From Xenorhabdus bovienii SS-2004 (GTDB taxonomy: Bacteria > Pseudomonadota > Gammaproteobacteria > Enterobacterales > Enterobacteriaceae): a stretch of 64,000 bases of DNA. Location of the stretch: the NCBI RefSeq assembly GCF_000027225.1, contig NC_013892.1, forward strand, positions 434,001 to 498,000, in the 5' to 3' direction. The notes beneath the pieces are model-generated. The model saw nothing but the letters and a program-made list of their open reading frames with translations, searched no databases and was not told the DNA's origin. Both the position numbers and the translations under genes were made by a program. Of the stretch, positions 56,757 to 64,000 are shown in pieces (position 1 is the first letter of the stretch; each line of letters starts with the position of its first letter).

Positions 56757-57179
56757 TTACTTTGTCACAGAATGCGTGCCACTGAATGTCATAACGAGTT
56801 CCCGCCCATCAACCAGGTATGCCACCCATTGCTCGGACTCATGGCCAAAAAAGGCCAGACTATTGCCATCATCGTCAGTCAGAGTGATACCATCAGGTGT
56901 AGGACGCCAGCCCTCTACAGGGTTCCCCATCAGTTCGGTCAGGCAAGAATCACCTTTCAGCGCCCAAATTGACCCCTCAGGCAAACGGGTATCCGTTAAT
57001 TCAATACTGCATACCTGATTGCCATCTGATAGCTGCCATAACCCTTTCAGTTCAGCCGGTTCAGGAAGTCTCAAACTACTCGCCATACATCCTCCAATCA
57101 AAAAAAGAGAAAACATTATCGATAAGGCCAATTTAAATAAACAAGACTTCGCTATACGCCTTTGCACCTTGTGTAACAC
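56757..57179 (-). CDS. inh: Periplasmic protease inhibitor Inh
   Basis: This small inhibitor of serralysin-type metalloproteases protects the periplasm from any PrtA that is not exported. The 140-residue precursor has a signal peptide cut after CMA, so the mature chain starts SSLRLPEPAELKGLW; that N-terminal pentapeptide is the part which, in known Inh/AprI complexes, enters the protease active site. Two mature cysteines (QVCSIEL, GDSCLTE) fit the conserved disulfide. The start is GTG with a very strong GGGGAGGAAG upstream. Confidence 0.92.
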   Translation of the reverse strand: MLHKVQRRIAKSCLFKLALSIMFSLFLIGGCMASSLRLPEPAELKGLWQLSDGNQVCSIELTDTRLPEGSIWALKGDSCLTELMGNPVEGWRPTPDGITLTDDDGNSLAFFGHESEQWVAYLVDGRELVMTFSGTHSVTK

Positions 57180-57197
57180 GGTAACTTCCTCCCCGTA

Positions 57198-57230
57198 ATA
57201 CTGCCGTATTATTAATACATACGGCAGTAT
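57198..57230. promoter_or_regulatory. Stem-loop between prtA and inh
   Basis: ATACTGCCGTAT and ATACGGCAGTAT form a perfect 12-bp stem with a 9-base loop, between the prtA stop and the inh ribosome-binding site. There is no T tract. It could protect the prtA mRNA end or reduce read-through, so that protease is made in excess of inhibitor and exporter. Confidence 0.65.
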
Positions 57231-57257
57231 CGCGCTATCGTGATATGCCAGTCTGCA

Positions 57258-58688
57258 TTAGACGATAAAATCAGCTTCAGCTACAGGCTGACCGATAATT
57301 TTCACCAGAAAATCATGACTGGCTAAGTCACCACCAAGGCTGATAGACATATCGGTTATATCGGTCACTTTGTCGTAAGTCAGCAGGACTTCACCCGCCC
57401 TACCAGAGAATGAATCAACAAATTTGATATCACCCTTACCACCAAAGTTAAAGTCTGAGAGATCAATCTTGTCTTCACCGGAAATAAAATCATGGATCCA
57501 GTCAGGATTGCCTTTCAGTGACTCTTTGCCATTCAGATAAACAAAAGTATCCTTGCCTGCGCCACCCCAGAGGTCATCGCCGCCCAAGCCACCATAAATG
57601 ATGTCATCGCCGTCGCCGCCTTTCAGCACGTTATCAGCACTGTTGCCTACCAGAATGTCATCGCCGCTGCCACCGATCGCATTCTCAATGGTTACGCCAC
57701 GGGCAATAGATACGTTGCCTTTCAAGCCACCGACATCCGAGAAAGCCCCTTCATTCAGGTTAATACGTTGATTCTGAGTAAAACCGGAGAAATCGAAAGT
57801 ATCATTACCATCCGCATCCCAGACACTGAATACCAGTTTGCTTTTGGCATTGGTTGCAGTCATGAAATCACGGTCGGTATTGGAGTTGAAACCATATACA
57901 GTATCACCTGTACGAGTTTCAGTATTGGCTCCATATAACTGCTGAATGGCGGAGATATCATTCAGCAGTGGGGCAGATGAGAATGCTCCTTTGTAGTCCT
58001 GACCGGTGTATTTTTCACTGAAATAGCTCATGACGGTATAGGCACGGCTATCTTCGAAGTACTCCCCCACACTAATATAGGTTGGTCTGACCGCATCAGA
58101 AGCATCGTACTCGGCAGGATGATCCAGACCCAGCGTATGCCCGATTTCATGGGTAAATGTCTGGCGGCCATAGCCATTCACACCAATGTCATTGTCTATG
58201 AAAGTACGACTCTCCGCGCTATACCAGGAATAAGTCGTATTCTGCCCTTTTGGTAAAGTCGCAAACGCATAGTCGTCAGTTATACTATAATCAAAGAAAC
58301 CAAAAGTAATATTGGCTTTAGAAAGGCTGCTGACTTCATTAAATTTTACATTGGCAACATCAGACCACGATTGTAAAGACAATAGTGCGGCCTCTTTCTG
58401 CTCATCATTAAAGGAACTGAATCCAGCAATACCAAATCTTGGCATCACGGAAGGAGCAGATTCTAGAAAGTGATATGATAATTCCACTGCACCGGAAGAG
58501 CCGACTTTATTCGTCCAATGATAATTGGTTCGTACAAGTTCATCGGGAGCTTTATTTCCCAGCGGTGTATGTGCGACACGAATACCCGGATCGGAATTTG
58601 GAACGTAGGCTGTGAGAAGTGCATTAACATCCTGAACGGACTTGGAATCAGATAACCCCACATAGGTATATTTATTCTTTGAGGTCAT
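57258..58688 (-). CDS. prtA: Serralysin-type alkaline metalloprotease PrtA
   Basis: This secreted RTX zinc protease (family M10B) has 476 residues from ATG 58688, which AGGAGAT precedes. The zinc site is FTHEIGHTLGLDHPAEYD (about residue 179), with the Met-turn in YTVMSYFSE. RTX calcium-binding nonapeptides follow (GGSGDDILVGN, LKGGDGDDIIYGG, WGGAGKDTF). It has no N-terminal signal peptide; the C terminus ends EADFIV, the acidic residue plus hydrophobic residues typical of the uncleaved type I secretion signal. It is the first gene of prtA-inh-prtBCD. It is known as an insect virulence or nutrient protease in relatives. Confidence 0.97.
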   Translation of the reverse strand: MTSKNKYTYVGLSDSKSVQDVNALLTAYVPNSDPGIRVAHTPLGNKAPDELVRTNYHWTNKVGSSGAVELSYHFLESAPSVMPRFGIAGFSSFNDEQKEAALLSLQSWSDVANVKFNEVSSLSKANITFGFFDYSITDDYAFATLPKGQNTTYSWYSAESRTFIDNDIGVNGYGRQTFTHEIGHTLGLDHPAEYDASDAVRPTYISVGEYFEDSRAYTVMSYFSEKYTGQDYKGAFSSAPLLNDISAIQQLYGANTETRTGDTVYGFNSNTDRDFMTATNAKSKLVFSVWDADGNDTFDFSGFTQNQRINLNEGAFSDVGGLKGNVSIARGVTIENAIGGSGDDILVGNSADNVLKGGDGDDIIYGGLGGDDLWGGAGKDTFVYLNGKESLKGNPDWIHDFISGEDKIDLSDFNFGGKGDIKFVDSFSGRAGEVLLTYDKVTDITDMSISLGGDLASHDFLVKIIGQPVAEADFIV

Positions 58689-58920
58689 ATAAATCTCCTG
58701 TAAAAACAATATTTATATCTAAAGCCCGAAATTTTCATAATAACGGGAGTAAGAGTTTTTTATTCTTTCTAAGATTCCCTTAAAAAGAAGACTCTCGAAT
58801 AAAATAGCGTGAGTTTCATTCGGTGTAAAAATAATTAATATATCTTTTTAGAATACAAATAAATTAAATTTAATTTATGTAATAAATTATTAATTTTAAA
58901 ATGAATTTTTTTGATAACAA
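58689..58920 (-). other. prtA promoter region
   Basis: About 230 very AT-rich bases lie between the rlmM terminator palindrome and prtA. No gene is present. The prtA promoter and any temperature or growth-phase control should act here, but I could not assign sites. Confidence 0.45.
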
Positions 58921-58958
58921 AAAAACAGTATTATTTATTAATAAATAATACTGTTTTT
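58921..58958. terminator. 38-base perfect palindrome after rlmM
   Basis: AAAAACAGTATTATTTATT is followed directly by its reverse complement, giving 19 paired bases with no loop and T runs at both ends. It most likely terminates rlmM and insulates prtA. Confidence 0.75.
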
Positions 58959-59005
58959 ATATGCTGCGAATTGATCCTAAGAAAGGATTATCTATTTCTC
59001 AATAA

Positions 59006-60103
59006 TTAAAAATCCCGGGTCATTGCATATGCAGACCAAATACGACGAACATGTACCGTGACCTCTTCACGATCGTGGTACAAGTGCTTGGCCTGAATTT
59101 GGGCATTAACTCCATTTTCTTTCAGTTGCTGTTCTATCTTCTGCAAGATCTGAGCAACTTCCTCATAACGCTTTTTCATCGGCAACTTGAGGTTGAAAAT
59201 GGCTTCACGACACCAGCTTTTCACTAGCCAGTCTGTCATGAGATGGGCAACCTTAGCAGGCTGCTCAACCATGTCACAAACCAGCCAGTAAACATTTTTC
59301 ACTGTGGGTTCAAATTTGAAGCCATCCACACGATGATGTTTCACCTGCCCGGTGTCCATCAAACTATCAGCCATCAAGCCATTATCTACCGCATGAACTA
59401 TCATCCCGCGTTTCACGAGCTGGTAAGTCCAGCCTCCCGGACAAGCACCAAGATCCACTGCATACAGCCCACTGCCCAGACGTTCTTCCCACTCGTCATG
59501 TGGAATGAATACATGAAAAGCTTCTTCCAGCTTCAGCGTTGAACGGCTCGGAGCATCTGACGGAAACTTCAGACGGGGGATCCCCATATAAAAACGGGAA
59601 TTGTTGTTGCTGTAAGAATAGCCGACGTAACAACAGCCCGGAGCAATAAACAAAACATGAATCACCGGGCGGTTAGCACTTTCCTTTGCCAGCAAGAATT
59701 TTTCCTGACGCATGGCATGACGCAGCGGAACCGTAAACTTACGGCAGAATGTCATCAACTCTTTACTTTCATCATTATCCGGCACTTCTACGCGCAGCTC
59801 ACCTGCACGTTCAATAACCCCCGTCAACATCCCAAGGATAGGGGTAATACGATCTTCCTGAGGTAAATTTTTGAGCAATTCACCCACAACCACCATCTGG
59901 CGGGCAAAGATCAATTCACCGAACGGAATTTCACGGATCAGACGATCCGCATCATCATGCTGATAACACTCAAACAACACATAACCGCTGTTTTCTTTTA
60001 CGCGGGCAAAACCGTAAATTCCTTTCTTACCCGCCTTATCAGTAATTTCTGCCGCACACTCTTTTTCAAACCCGGGGCGGCAATATAAAGCAACTTTATT
60101 CAT
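59006..60103 (-). CDS. rlmM: 23S rRNA C2498 2'-O-methyltransferase RlmM
   Basis: The 365-residue S-adenosylmethionine-dependent enzyme methylates the ribose of C2498 in 23S rRNA. It has an N-terminal THUMP-like part ([20 protein letters not shown]), then a Rossmann domain with [20 protein letters not shown] (motif I) and the catalytic-tetrad region [13 protein letters not shown]. It overlaps the ygdD stop region by 8 bases and is probably co-transcribed with ygdD, as in E. coli. Confidence 0.96.
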   Translation of the reverse strand: MNKVALYCRPGFEKECAAEITDKAGKKGIYGFARVKENSGYVLFECYQHDDADRLIREIPFGELIFARQMVVVGELLKNLPQEDRITPILGMLTGVIERAGELRVEVPDNDESKELMTFCRKFTVPLRHAMRQEKFLLAKESANRPVIHVLFIAPGCCYVGYSYSNNNSRFYMGIPRLKFPSDAPSRSTLKLEEAFHVFIPHDEWEERLGSGLYAVDLGACPGGWTYQLVKRGMIVHAVDNGLMADSLMDTGQVKHHRVDGFKFEPTVKNVYWLVCDMVEQPAKVAHLMTDWLVKSWCREAIFNLKLPMKKRYEEVAQILQKIEQQLKENGVNAQIQAKHLYHDREEVTVHVRRIWSAYAMTRDF

Positions 60104-60491
60104 GGCTAGGCGCCGATTTCCTTAGACGCAGAGCGCCAATTAATATACATAACCAACCAATGAGAAAACTAAACCCACCGATGGGTGTCAGATAAACCAA
60201 AAATTTTAGCGGTAAAAAGGCCAGACAATAAAGACTGCCACTAAATAACACTATTCCCGCAGCGAAAAAAATACCCGCCCAGCCAAACGGCTTCGTTGGC
60301 TGCCTCATCAGTAAAGCAGCCAGCACCATCATGACCAGTGTATGCAACCCTTGATATTGCAGGCCGGTATGGATCCATTCCATTTGGCGTGACGTCAGGA
60401 CAGGTGCCAGCATATGTGCACCCATCGCCCCCAATGCCACATACAAAAAACCGCTGATACCAACAAAAATAAGCATGAAACGACTGCTCAT
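60096..60491 (-). CDS. ygdD: DUF423 membrane protein YgdD
   Basis: From ATG 60491 the protein has 131 residues, the same as E. coli YgdD. It has four hydrophobic helices and the conserved [12 protein letters not shown] and [10 protein letters not shown] blocks of DUF423. Its function is unknown. AGGAGCGGAG lies just before this ATG, so the 16-codon upstream extension is unlikely. It lies between gcvA and rlmM, the conserved order. Confidence 0.93.
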   Translation of the reverse strand: MSSRFMLIFVGISGFLYVALGAMGAHMLAPVLTSRQMEWIHTGLQYQGLHTLVMMVLAALLMRQPTKPFGWAGIFFAAGIVLFSGSLYCLAFLPLKFLVYLTPIGGFSFLIGWLCILIGALRLRKSAPSHE

Positions 60492-60546
60492 CGCTCCGCT
60501 CCTGTTTCTGGATATATGACGTGATACGCCTTCACACATCCGGTTT

Positions 60547-61467
60547 TCATTCGTTAGTGATAAATCCTAACCTTGCCTGTTCACTCGCGGCCTGCATCAA
60601 GATCCATTTCCGAAAAGCCGCAATCTTGCCCAATTCTGCCTGATTATCATGGCAAACCAAATAAAATGCATTCTTGCTGACCAAAACATCATTGAATGGG
60701 CAGACAAGGCGCCCCGCATCAATTTCATTTTGTGCCATCACATTATTGGCAAGGGCAACCCCCTGCCCATGCACCGCCGCCTGAATCACCATTGAGCTAT
60801 GGCTGAATATCGGCCCCTGCTGAACATTGATCTGCTGCTGCATATCAAGCTGGCGAATATAGGCCTGCCAGTCCCGCCGGGAAGAATCGTGCAACAAAGT
60901 ATGCTTGGCCAGATCTGCCGGTATTTTTAATGGGCGTTCCCCCATCAGTAAAGAGGGAGAACAAACGGGTAGCAGATATTCAGGATAGAGACGATCTGTC
61001 CGCATGCCTGGCCAATTGCCTCTGCCATAAAAAATCGCAACATCAACATCATCTGCCAATTTATCTTCTTCCCTATCCACCGCCTGAATCCTGACATCAA
61101 TGCCCGGAAAACTCTGATTGAAACCAGAAAGCCGTGGCACCAGCCACTGAATGGCAAAGCTCGGTGACAAACTTACCGTCAGTGCACCTTTGGCACTGCG
61201 AGCCTGAAGTTTGCGGGTTGCATCATTGATAGCAGTGAAAATTTCTTTGATATCCAGATAGTAACTCTGCCCGTCTTCCGTCAGCAGTAGTGAACGGTTA
61301 CGGCGACGAAAAAGTTTCAATCCCAGAAAGTCTTCCAGACTTTTCATCTGGTGACTTACGGCCGCCTGAGTTACAAATAATTCTTCTGCTGCTTTAGTAA
61401 AACTAAGATGACGAGCTGCAGCATCAAAAACGCGTAACGCATTAAGGGGTGGTAAACGTTTAGACAT
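60547..61467 (-). CDS. gcvA: Glycine cleavage regulator GcvA (LysR family)
   Basis: The 306-residue LysR-type regulator activates the glycine cleavage operon and, in E. coli, the sRNA gene gcvB next to it. The N-terminal HTH is LPPLNALRVFDAAARHLSFT, then AEELFVTQAAVSHQMKSLED, followed by the effector domain. It is divergent from gcvB, with 124 bases between, where GcvA should bind. Confidence 0.96.
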   Translation of the reverse strand: MSKRLPPLNALRVFDAAARHLSFTKAAEELFVTQAAVSHQMKSLEDFLGLKLFRRRNRSLLLTEDGQSYYLDIKEIFTAINDATRKLQARSAKGALTVSLSPSFAIQWLVPRLSGFNQSFPGIDVRIQAVDREEDKLADDVDVAIFYGRGNWPGMRTDRLYPEYLLPVCSPSLLMGERPLKIPADLAKHTLLHDSSRRDWQAYIRQLDMQQQINVQQGPIFSHSSMVIQAAVHGQGVALANNVMAQNEIDAGRLVCPFNDVLVSKNAFYLVCHDNQAELGKIAAFRKWILMQAASEQARLGFITNE

Positions 61468-61591
61468 GTTCGTTTCTTATATGATAGTGGCGATACCGAT
61501 ACTTCTTTTCTCTCAGGTATTAGTTTTTGTAATCCGAATCATTATAATTTGTCCATTGATGATATACCAGCAAATCCCTATAGTGTGCGCA

Positions 61592-61790
61592 ACTTCCTAA
61601 GCCGGAACGAAAAGTAACTCTGTAGTGATACATTGAAGCTTTTGGCTTTGTAGTTGTGATGTTGTGTTTGCAAGTTGTCTGGTAGACCAGACTTTGTAGC
61701 ATATGCTACTGTTTTTTTTCACTTCCTGTACATTTACCCTGTCTGTCCATAGTGATTTTTTTAATGCACCGCAATTGCGGTGCTTTTTTT
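61592..61790 (+). ncRNA. gcvB: GcvB small regulatory RNA
   Basis: About 199 bases match E. coli GcvB (about 205) in order. The 5' start is ACTTCCTAAGCCGGAACG, followed by the GU-rich R1 target-binding segment (GTTGTGATGTTGTGTTTGC), the R2-type segment CACTTCCTGTACATTTACC and CTGTCTGTCCATAGTGATT. The Rho-independent terminator is GCACCGCAATTGCGGTGC with a T run. GcvB is an Hfq-dependent repressor of many amino-acid and peptide transporter mRNAs. It is divergent from gcvA, as in relatives. Confidence 0.96.
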
Positions 61791-62114
61791 CTCAACTTTC
61801 CTGTAAAATTATCCCCACTTGGTTAAAGAAAAAATGATTCTTACCGACCACAAAAGAATCTAAATATGCCACGTGTTTTGATAAAATCACCATGTACTAA
61901 TTTTTCTCGATTTAAATGGCACATTTTTTCAATTCACGTGGCGCGCTACATACACAATTTGATGAACAGGCTTAAACAAGTAGATCTTTTTAGTGTGTTC
62001 TCAGTACATACGGAGATAACTCACAACAAATTTTATGATTATCTCTTGATTCTCATCCCTTATTCACTGGATAATCATTCGCCTCAAATTCTCTCTCCAT
62101 TTTTTTATCTGAAA

Positions 62115-62130
62115 AGCCAAACGATTGCGT
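62115..62130 (+). promoter_or_regulatory. PurR-box-like site 1
   Basis: AGCCAAACGATTGCGT agrees with the 16-base PurR operator consensus ACGCAAACGTTTGCGT at all but about three positions. It lies 124 bases before the ghxP start. Confidence 0.7.
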
Positions 62131-62180
62131 ATTGAAGTGGCTGTACTAATGAGTACAGCACCAATTTTAAGTATCTTACG

Positions 62181-62196
62181 ACGTAATCGTTTTCGT
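62181..62196 (+). promoter_or_regulatory. PurR-box-like site 2
   Basis: ACGTAATCGTTTTCGT keeps the central CG and most consensus positions of a PurR operator, 57 bases before ghxP. Two sites suggest purine-dependent repression of the permease, as known for several E. coli purine permease genes. Confidence 0.7.
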
Positions 62197-62253
62197 TAGG
62201 CAAAGTGGAGAGATGATAGCGTTAGAAATTCAACATAATGGCAGGGGAAAGAC

Positions 62254-63600
62254 ATGTCTGGCATGCAGGCACCAACTCAATGCAAACTCGATAAGTATTT
62301 TAAGATTACTGAACGCGGAACGACGGTACGTCAGGAAATTTTGGCTGGATTGACGACATTTCTGGCGATGGTGTATTCCGTTATCGTTGTGCCGGGCATG
62401 CTGGGGCAAGCCGGATTTCCTCATACAGCGGTCTTTATTTCTGTATGTTTGGTGACGGGTATCGGCTCATTATTGATGGGATTGTGGGTTAACCTGCCGA
62501 TGGCAATTGGCTGTGCAATCTCGCTGACCGCATTTACAGCGTTCAGTCTGGTTTTAGGACAGCAGGTGAGTATTCCCGTGGCGCTGGGTGCTGTTTTCCT
62601 GATGGGATGCCTGTTTACGGTGATTTCAGTGACGGGGATTCGGTCTTGGATCTTGCGCAATATGCCAATGGGAATTGCTCATGGAACCGGTATTGGTATC
62701 GGGCTGTTTCTGCTGCTGATTGCGGCAAATGGTGTGGGGATGGTGATTAAAAATCCTCATGCCGGTTTACCGGTTGCTTTTGGCTCATTGACTGCATTTC
62801 CCGTAATAATGACGTTATTAGGTCTGGCGGGGATTATTGGTCTGGAAAGGAAGAAAGTACCCGGTGGTATTTTGTTGGTCATTATCGTTATCTCAATTAT
62901 CGGCCTGATTTTTGATCCCGCAGTGAAATATCAAGGATTTTTTAAGCTGCCAACGTTGGGAGAAGATGGGTTGTCTCTGATGTTTAGCATGGATATTGTG
63001 GGAGCTTTGCAGCCTGTAGTGTTGCCGAGTGTCTTGGCATTGGTGATGACAGCGATATTTGATGCGACAGGGACAATTCGAGCCGTAGCAGGGCAAGCTA
63101 ACCTATTGGATAAAGGCGGCCAGATTATCAATGGAGGCAAAGCTCTGACGGCTGATTCCGTAAGCAGTATTTTTGCAGGCGCGATGGGTTCTTCTCCTGC
63201 TGCTGTCTACATTGAATCCGCTGCGGGCACTGCCGCCGGAGGCAAGACGGGCTTAACCGCCGCGGTTGTGGGTATTCTGTTCCTGCTGATTTTATTCCTT
63301 TCTCCGTTGTCGTACCTGGTTCCGGCCTATGCGACAGCCCCTGCTTTGATGTATGTCGGGCTACTGATGCTGAGCAACGTGCGGAAGCTGAATTTCGATG
63401 ATTCTGTCGAAGCTATGTCAGGATTACTGTGTGCGGTGTTTATTGTACTGACTTGTAATATCGTCACCGGCATTATGCTAGGGTTCAGTGCTTTGGTTGT
63501 CGGGCGAGTTTTCTCTGGTGAGTGGCGTAAACTGAATATCGGTACGGTGATCATTGCTATCGTGCTAGTGATATTTTATGCCGGAAATTGGGCTATCTAA
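62254..63600 (+). CDS. ghxP: Guanine/hypoxanthine permease GhxP
   Basis: The 448-residue NCS2/AzgA-type purine proton symporter has about 12-14 membrane helices. Sequence blocks such as [39 protein letters not shown] and [20 protein letters not shown] follow E. coli GhxP (YjcD) closely. It imports guanine and hypoxanthine for salvage. AGGGGAAAG precedes the ATG. The next gene is yjcE, as in E. coli. Confidence 0.94.
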   Translation: MSGMQAPTQCKLDKYFKITERGTTVRQEILAGLTTFLAMVYSVIVVPGMLGQAGFPHTAVFISVCLVTGIGSLLMGLWVNLPMAIGCAISLTAFTAFSLVLGQQVSIPVALGAVFLMGCLFTVISVTGIRSWILRNMPMGIAHGTGIGIGLFLLLIAANGVGMVIKNPHAGLPVAFGSLTAFPVIMTLLGLAGIIGLERKKVPGGILLVIIVISIIGLIFDPAVKYQGFFKLPTLGEDGLSLMFSMDIVGALQPVVLPSVLALVMTAIFDATGTIRAVAGQANLLDKGGQIINGGKALTADSVSSIFAGAMGSSPAAVYIESAAGTAAGGKTGLTAAVVGILFLLILFLSPLSYLVPAYATAPALMYVGLLMLSNVRKLNFDDSVEAMSGLLCAVFIVLTCNIVTGIMLGFSALVVGRVFSGEWRKLNIGTVIIAIVLVIFYAGNWAI

Positions 63601-63862
63601 ATAAGAAAATCATGCGCAGCCGGTCAGGGTTTGCGCATACTTCCTCCTGTCGGATAAATTTTAAAACGTGTTAATTTTTCAGCACACTCCCGCCGATAAG
63701 TATAAAATAGACTAATGACTTACTGATCATTGATTCACAATGTGATTGTTTTTTGATTTTCTTTAATAACTTTAATATTTATGGTTATTACGGCTGTTAT
63801 TAGAGTGAAAAAAAAGTCACAATCTCTTCACCGACGGATTTTTGGCAATTTGTAAGGGTAAT

Positions 63863-64000
63863 ATGGAAATATTTTTTACTATCTTGATCTTGATTTTGGT
63901 GGTGTCAGTTTCAGGTGTTCTTACTAAAATGATCCCGTTCCGCATTCCCTTGCCGATAGTGCAAATAGCTATGGGAGCACTACTGGCTTGGCCTCATTTT
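63863..64000 (+). CDS. yjcE: YjcE sodium/proton antiporter, 5' part
   Basis: The first 46 codons (MEIFFTILILILVVSVSGVL, then TKMIPFRIPLPIVQIAMGAL) match the N terminus of E. coli YjcE, a CPA1-family Na+/H+ antiporter of about 550 residues. The gene runs off the window. AAGGG precedes the ATG. Its place after ghxP is conserved. Confidence 0.92.
   Translation, partial: MEIFFTILILILVVSVSGVLTKMIPFRIPLPIVQIAMGALLAWPHF

Larger units (their letters stand above)
61791..62253. other. ghxP upstream region
   Basis: These 460 bases follow the gcvB terminator. They contain no supported gene (an 89-codon frame at 61866-62135 has no ribosome-binding site or family) and carry the two PurR-box-like sites close to ghxP. 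Confidence 0.5.

Noticed and set aside
61866..62135. 89-codon frame between gcvB and ghxP
   Set aside because: It runs over a PurR-box-like site, lacks a ribosome-binding site and has no recognisable family.
1..64000. CRISPR array or rRNA genes
   Set aside because: No regularly spaced short direct repeats and no rRNA-like sequence were seen anywhere in the window.

Overview
The window looks like a chromosomal segment of an insect-associated enterobacterium of the Morganellaceae, most likely Xenorhabdus or Photorhabdus. It carries the serralysin operon prtA-inh-prtBCD known from those genera, and its backbone blocks follow Escherichia coli gene order (argI-rraB-yjgM-valS-holC-pepA-lptF-lptG-leuX; potABCD; rlmM-ygdD-gcvA-gcvB; ghxP-yjcE). 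Many insertion sequences and decayed genes lie between the blocks. Genus is inferred from gene content only.

Region 1 (1-20.7 kb) is mostly backbone. It holds a YeiI-like sugar kinase, argI with an ARG box, rraB, yjgM, a polar amino-acid ABC transporter whose second binding-protein paralogue is now separated by an IS30 element, the AzlC/AzlD exporter pair, a mazEF module between two copies of a terminator-like repeat, then valS-holC, pepA, lptFG, a lipoprotein serine hydrolase and a 28-residue membrane protein.

Region 2 (20.97-36 kb) is accessory DNA starting at tRNA-Leu(CAA), the leuX integration site. A doubly truncated P4-type integrase is followed by three tightly overlapping genes read leftwards: DUF6361 protein, phospholipase-D-like protein and SNF2-like helicase. 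This is the best candidate for an under-described (anti-phage) system. Further along are a YagK/YfjJ (inovirus Gp2)-type gene, an IS5-family element with a damaged transposase, a PAAR fragment, an IS1-family element, ybjQ, relics of an IS3 element, DnaC and a fructose-type PTS, and an AT-rich unknown gene with an A9 tract at its 5' end.

Region 3 (36-50.6 kb) holds potABCD, a frameshifted HNH endonuclease of the phosphorothioate-DNA-binding type, an unknown lipoprotein, a variant RtcB RNA ligase, and an amino-acid-handling cluster: an XRE-cupin regulator split by an IS5-family element, a DMT-family exporter, an AlaX-type tRNA editing enzyme and a threo-3-hydroxyaspartate ammonia-lyase-like enzyme. 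A MetY-type sulfhydrylase follows.

Region 4 (51-64 kb) holds an Ail/OmpX-family barrel, an IS982 relic, the protease operon with its type I secretion system, rlmM-ygdD-gcvA, the sRNA gene gcvB, and the guanine/hypoxanthine permease gene ghxP behind two PurR-box-like sites. The first 46 codons of yjcE run off the right edge. No rRNA genes and no CRISPR array were seen.
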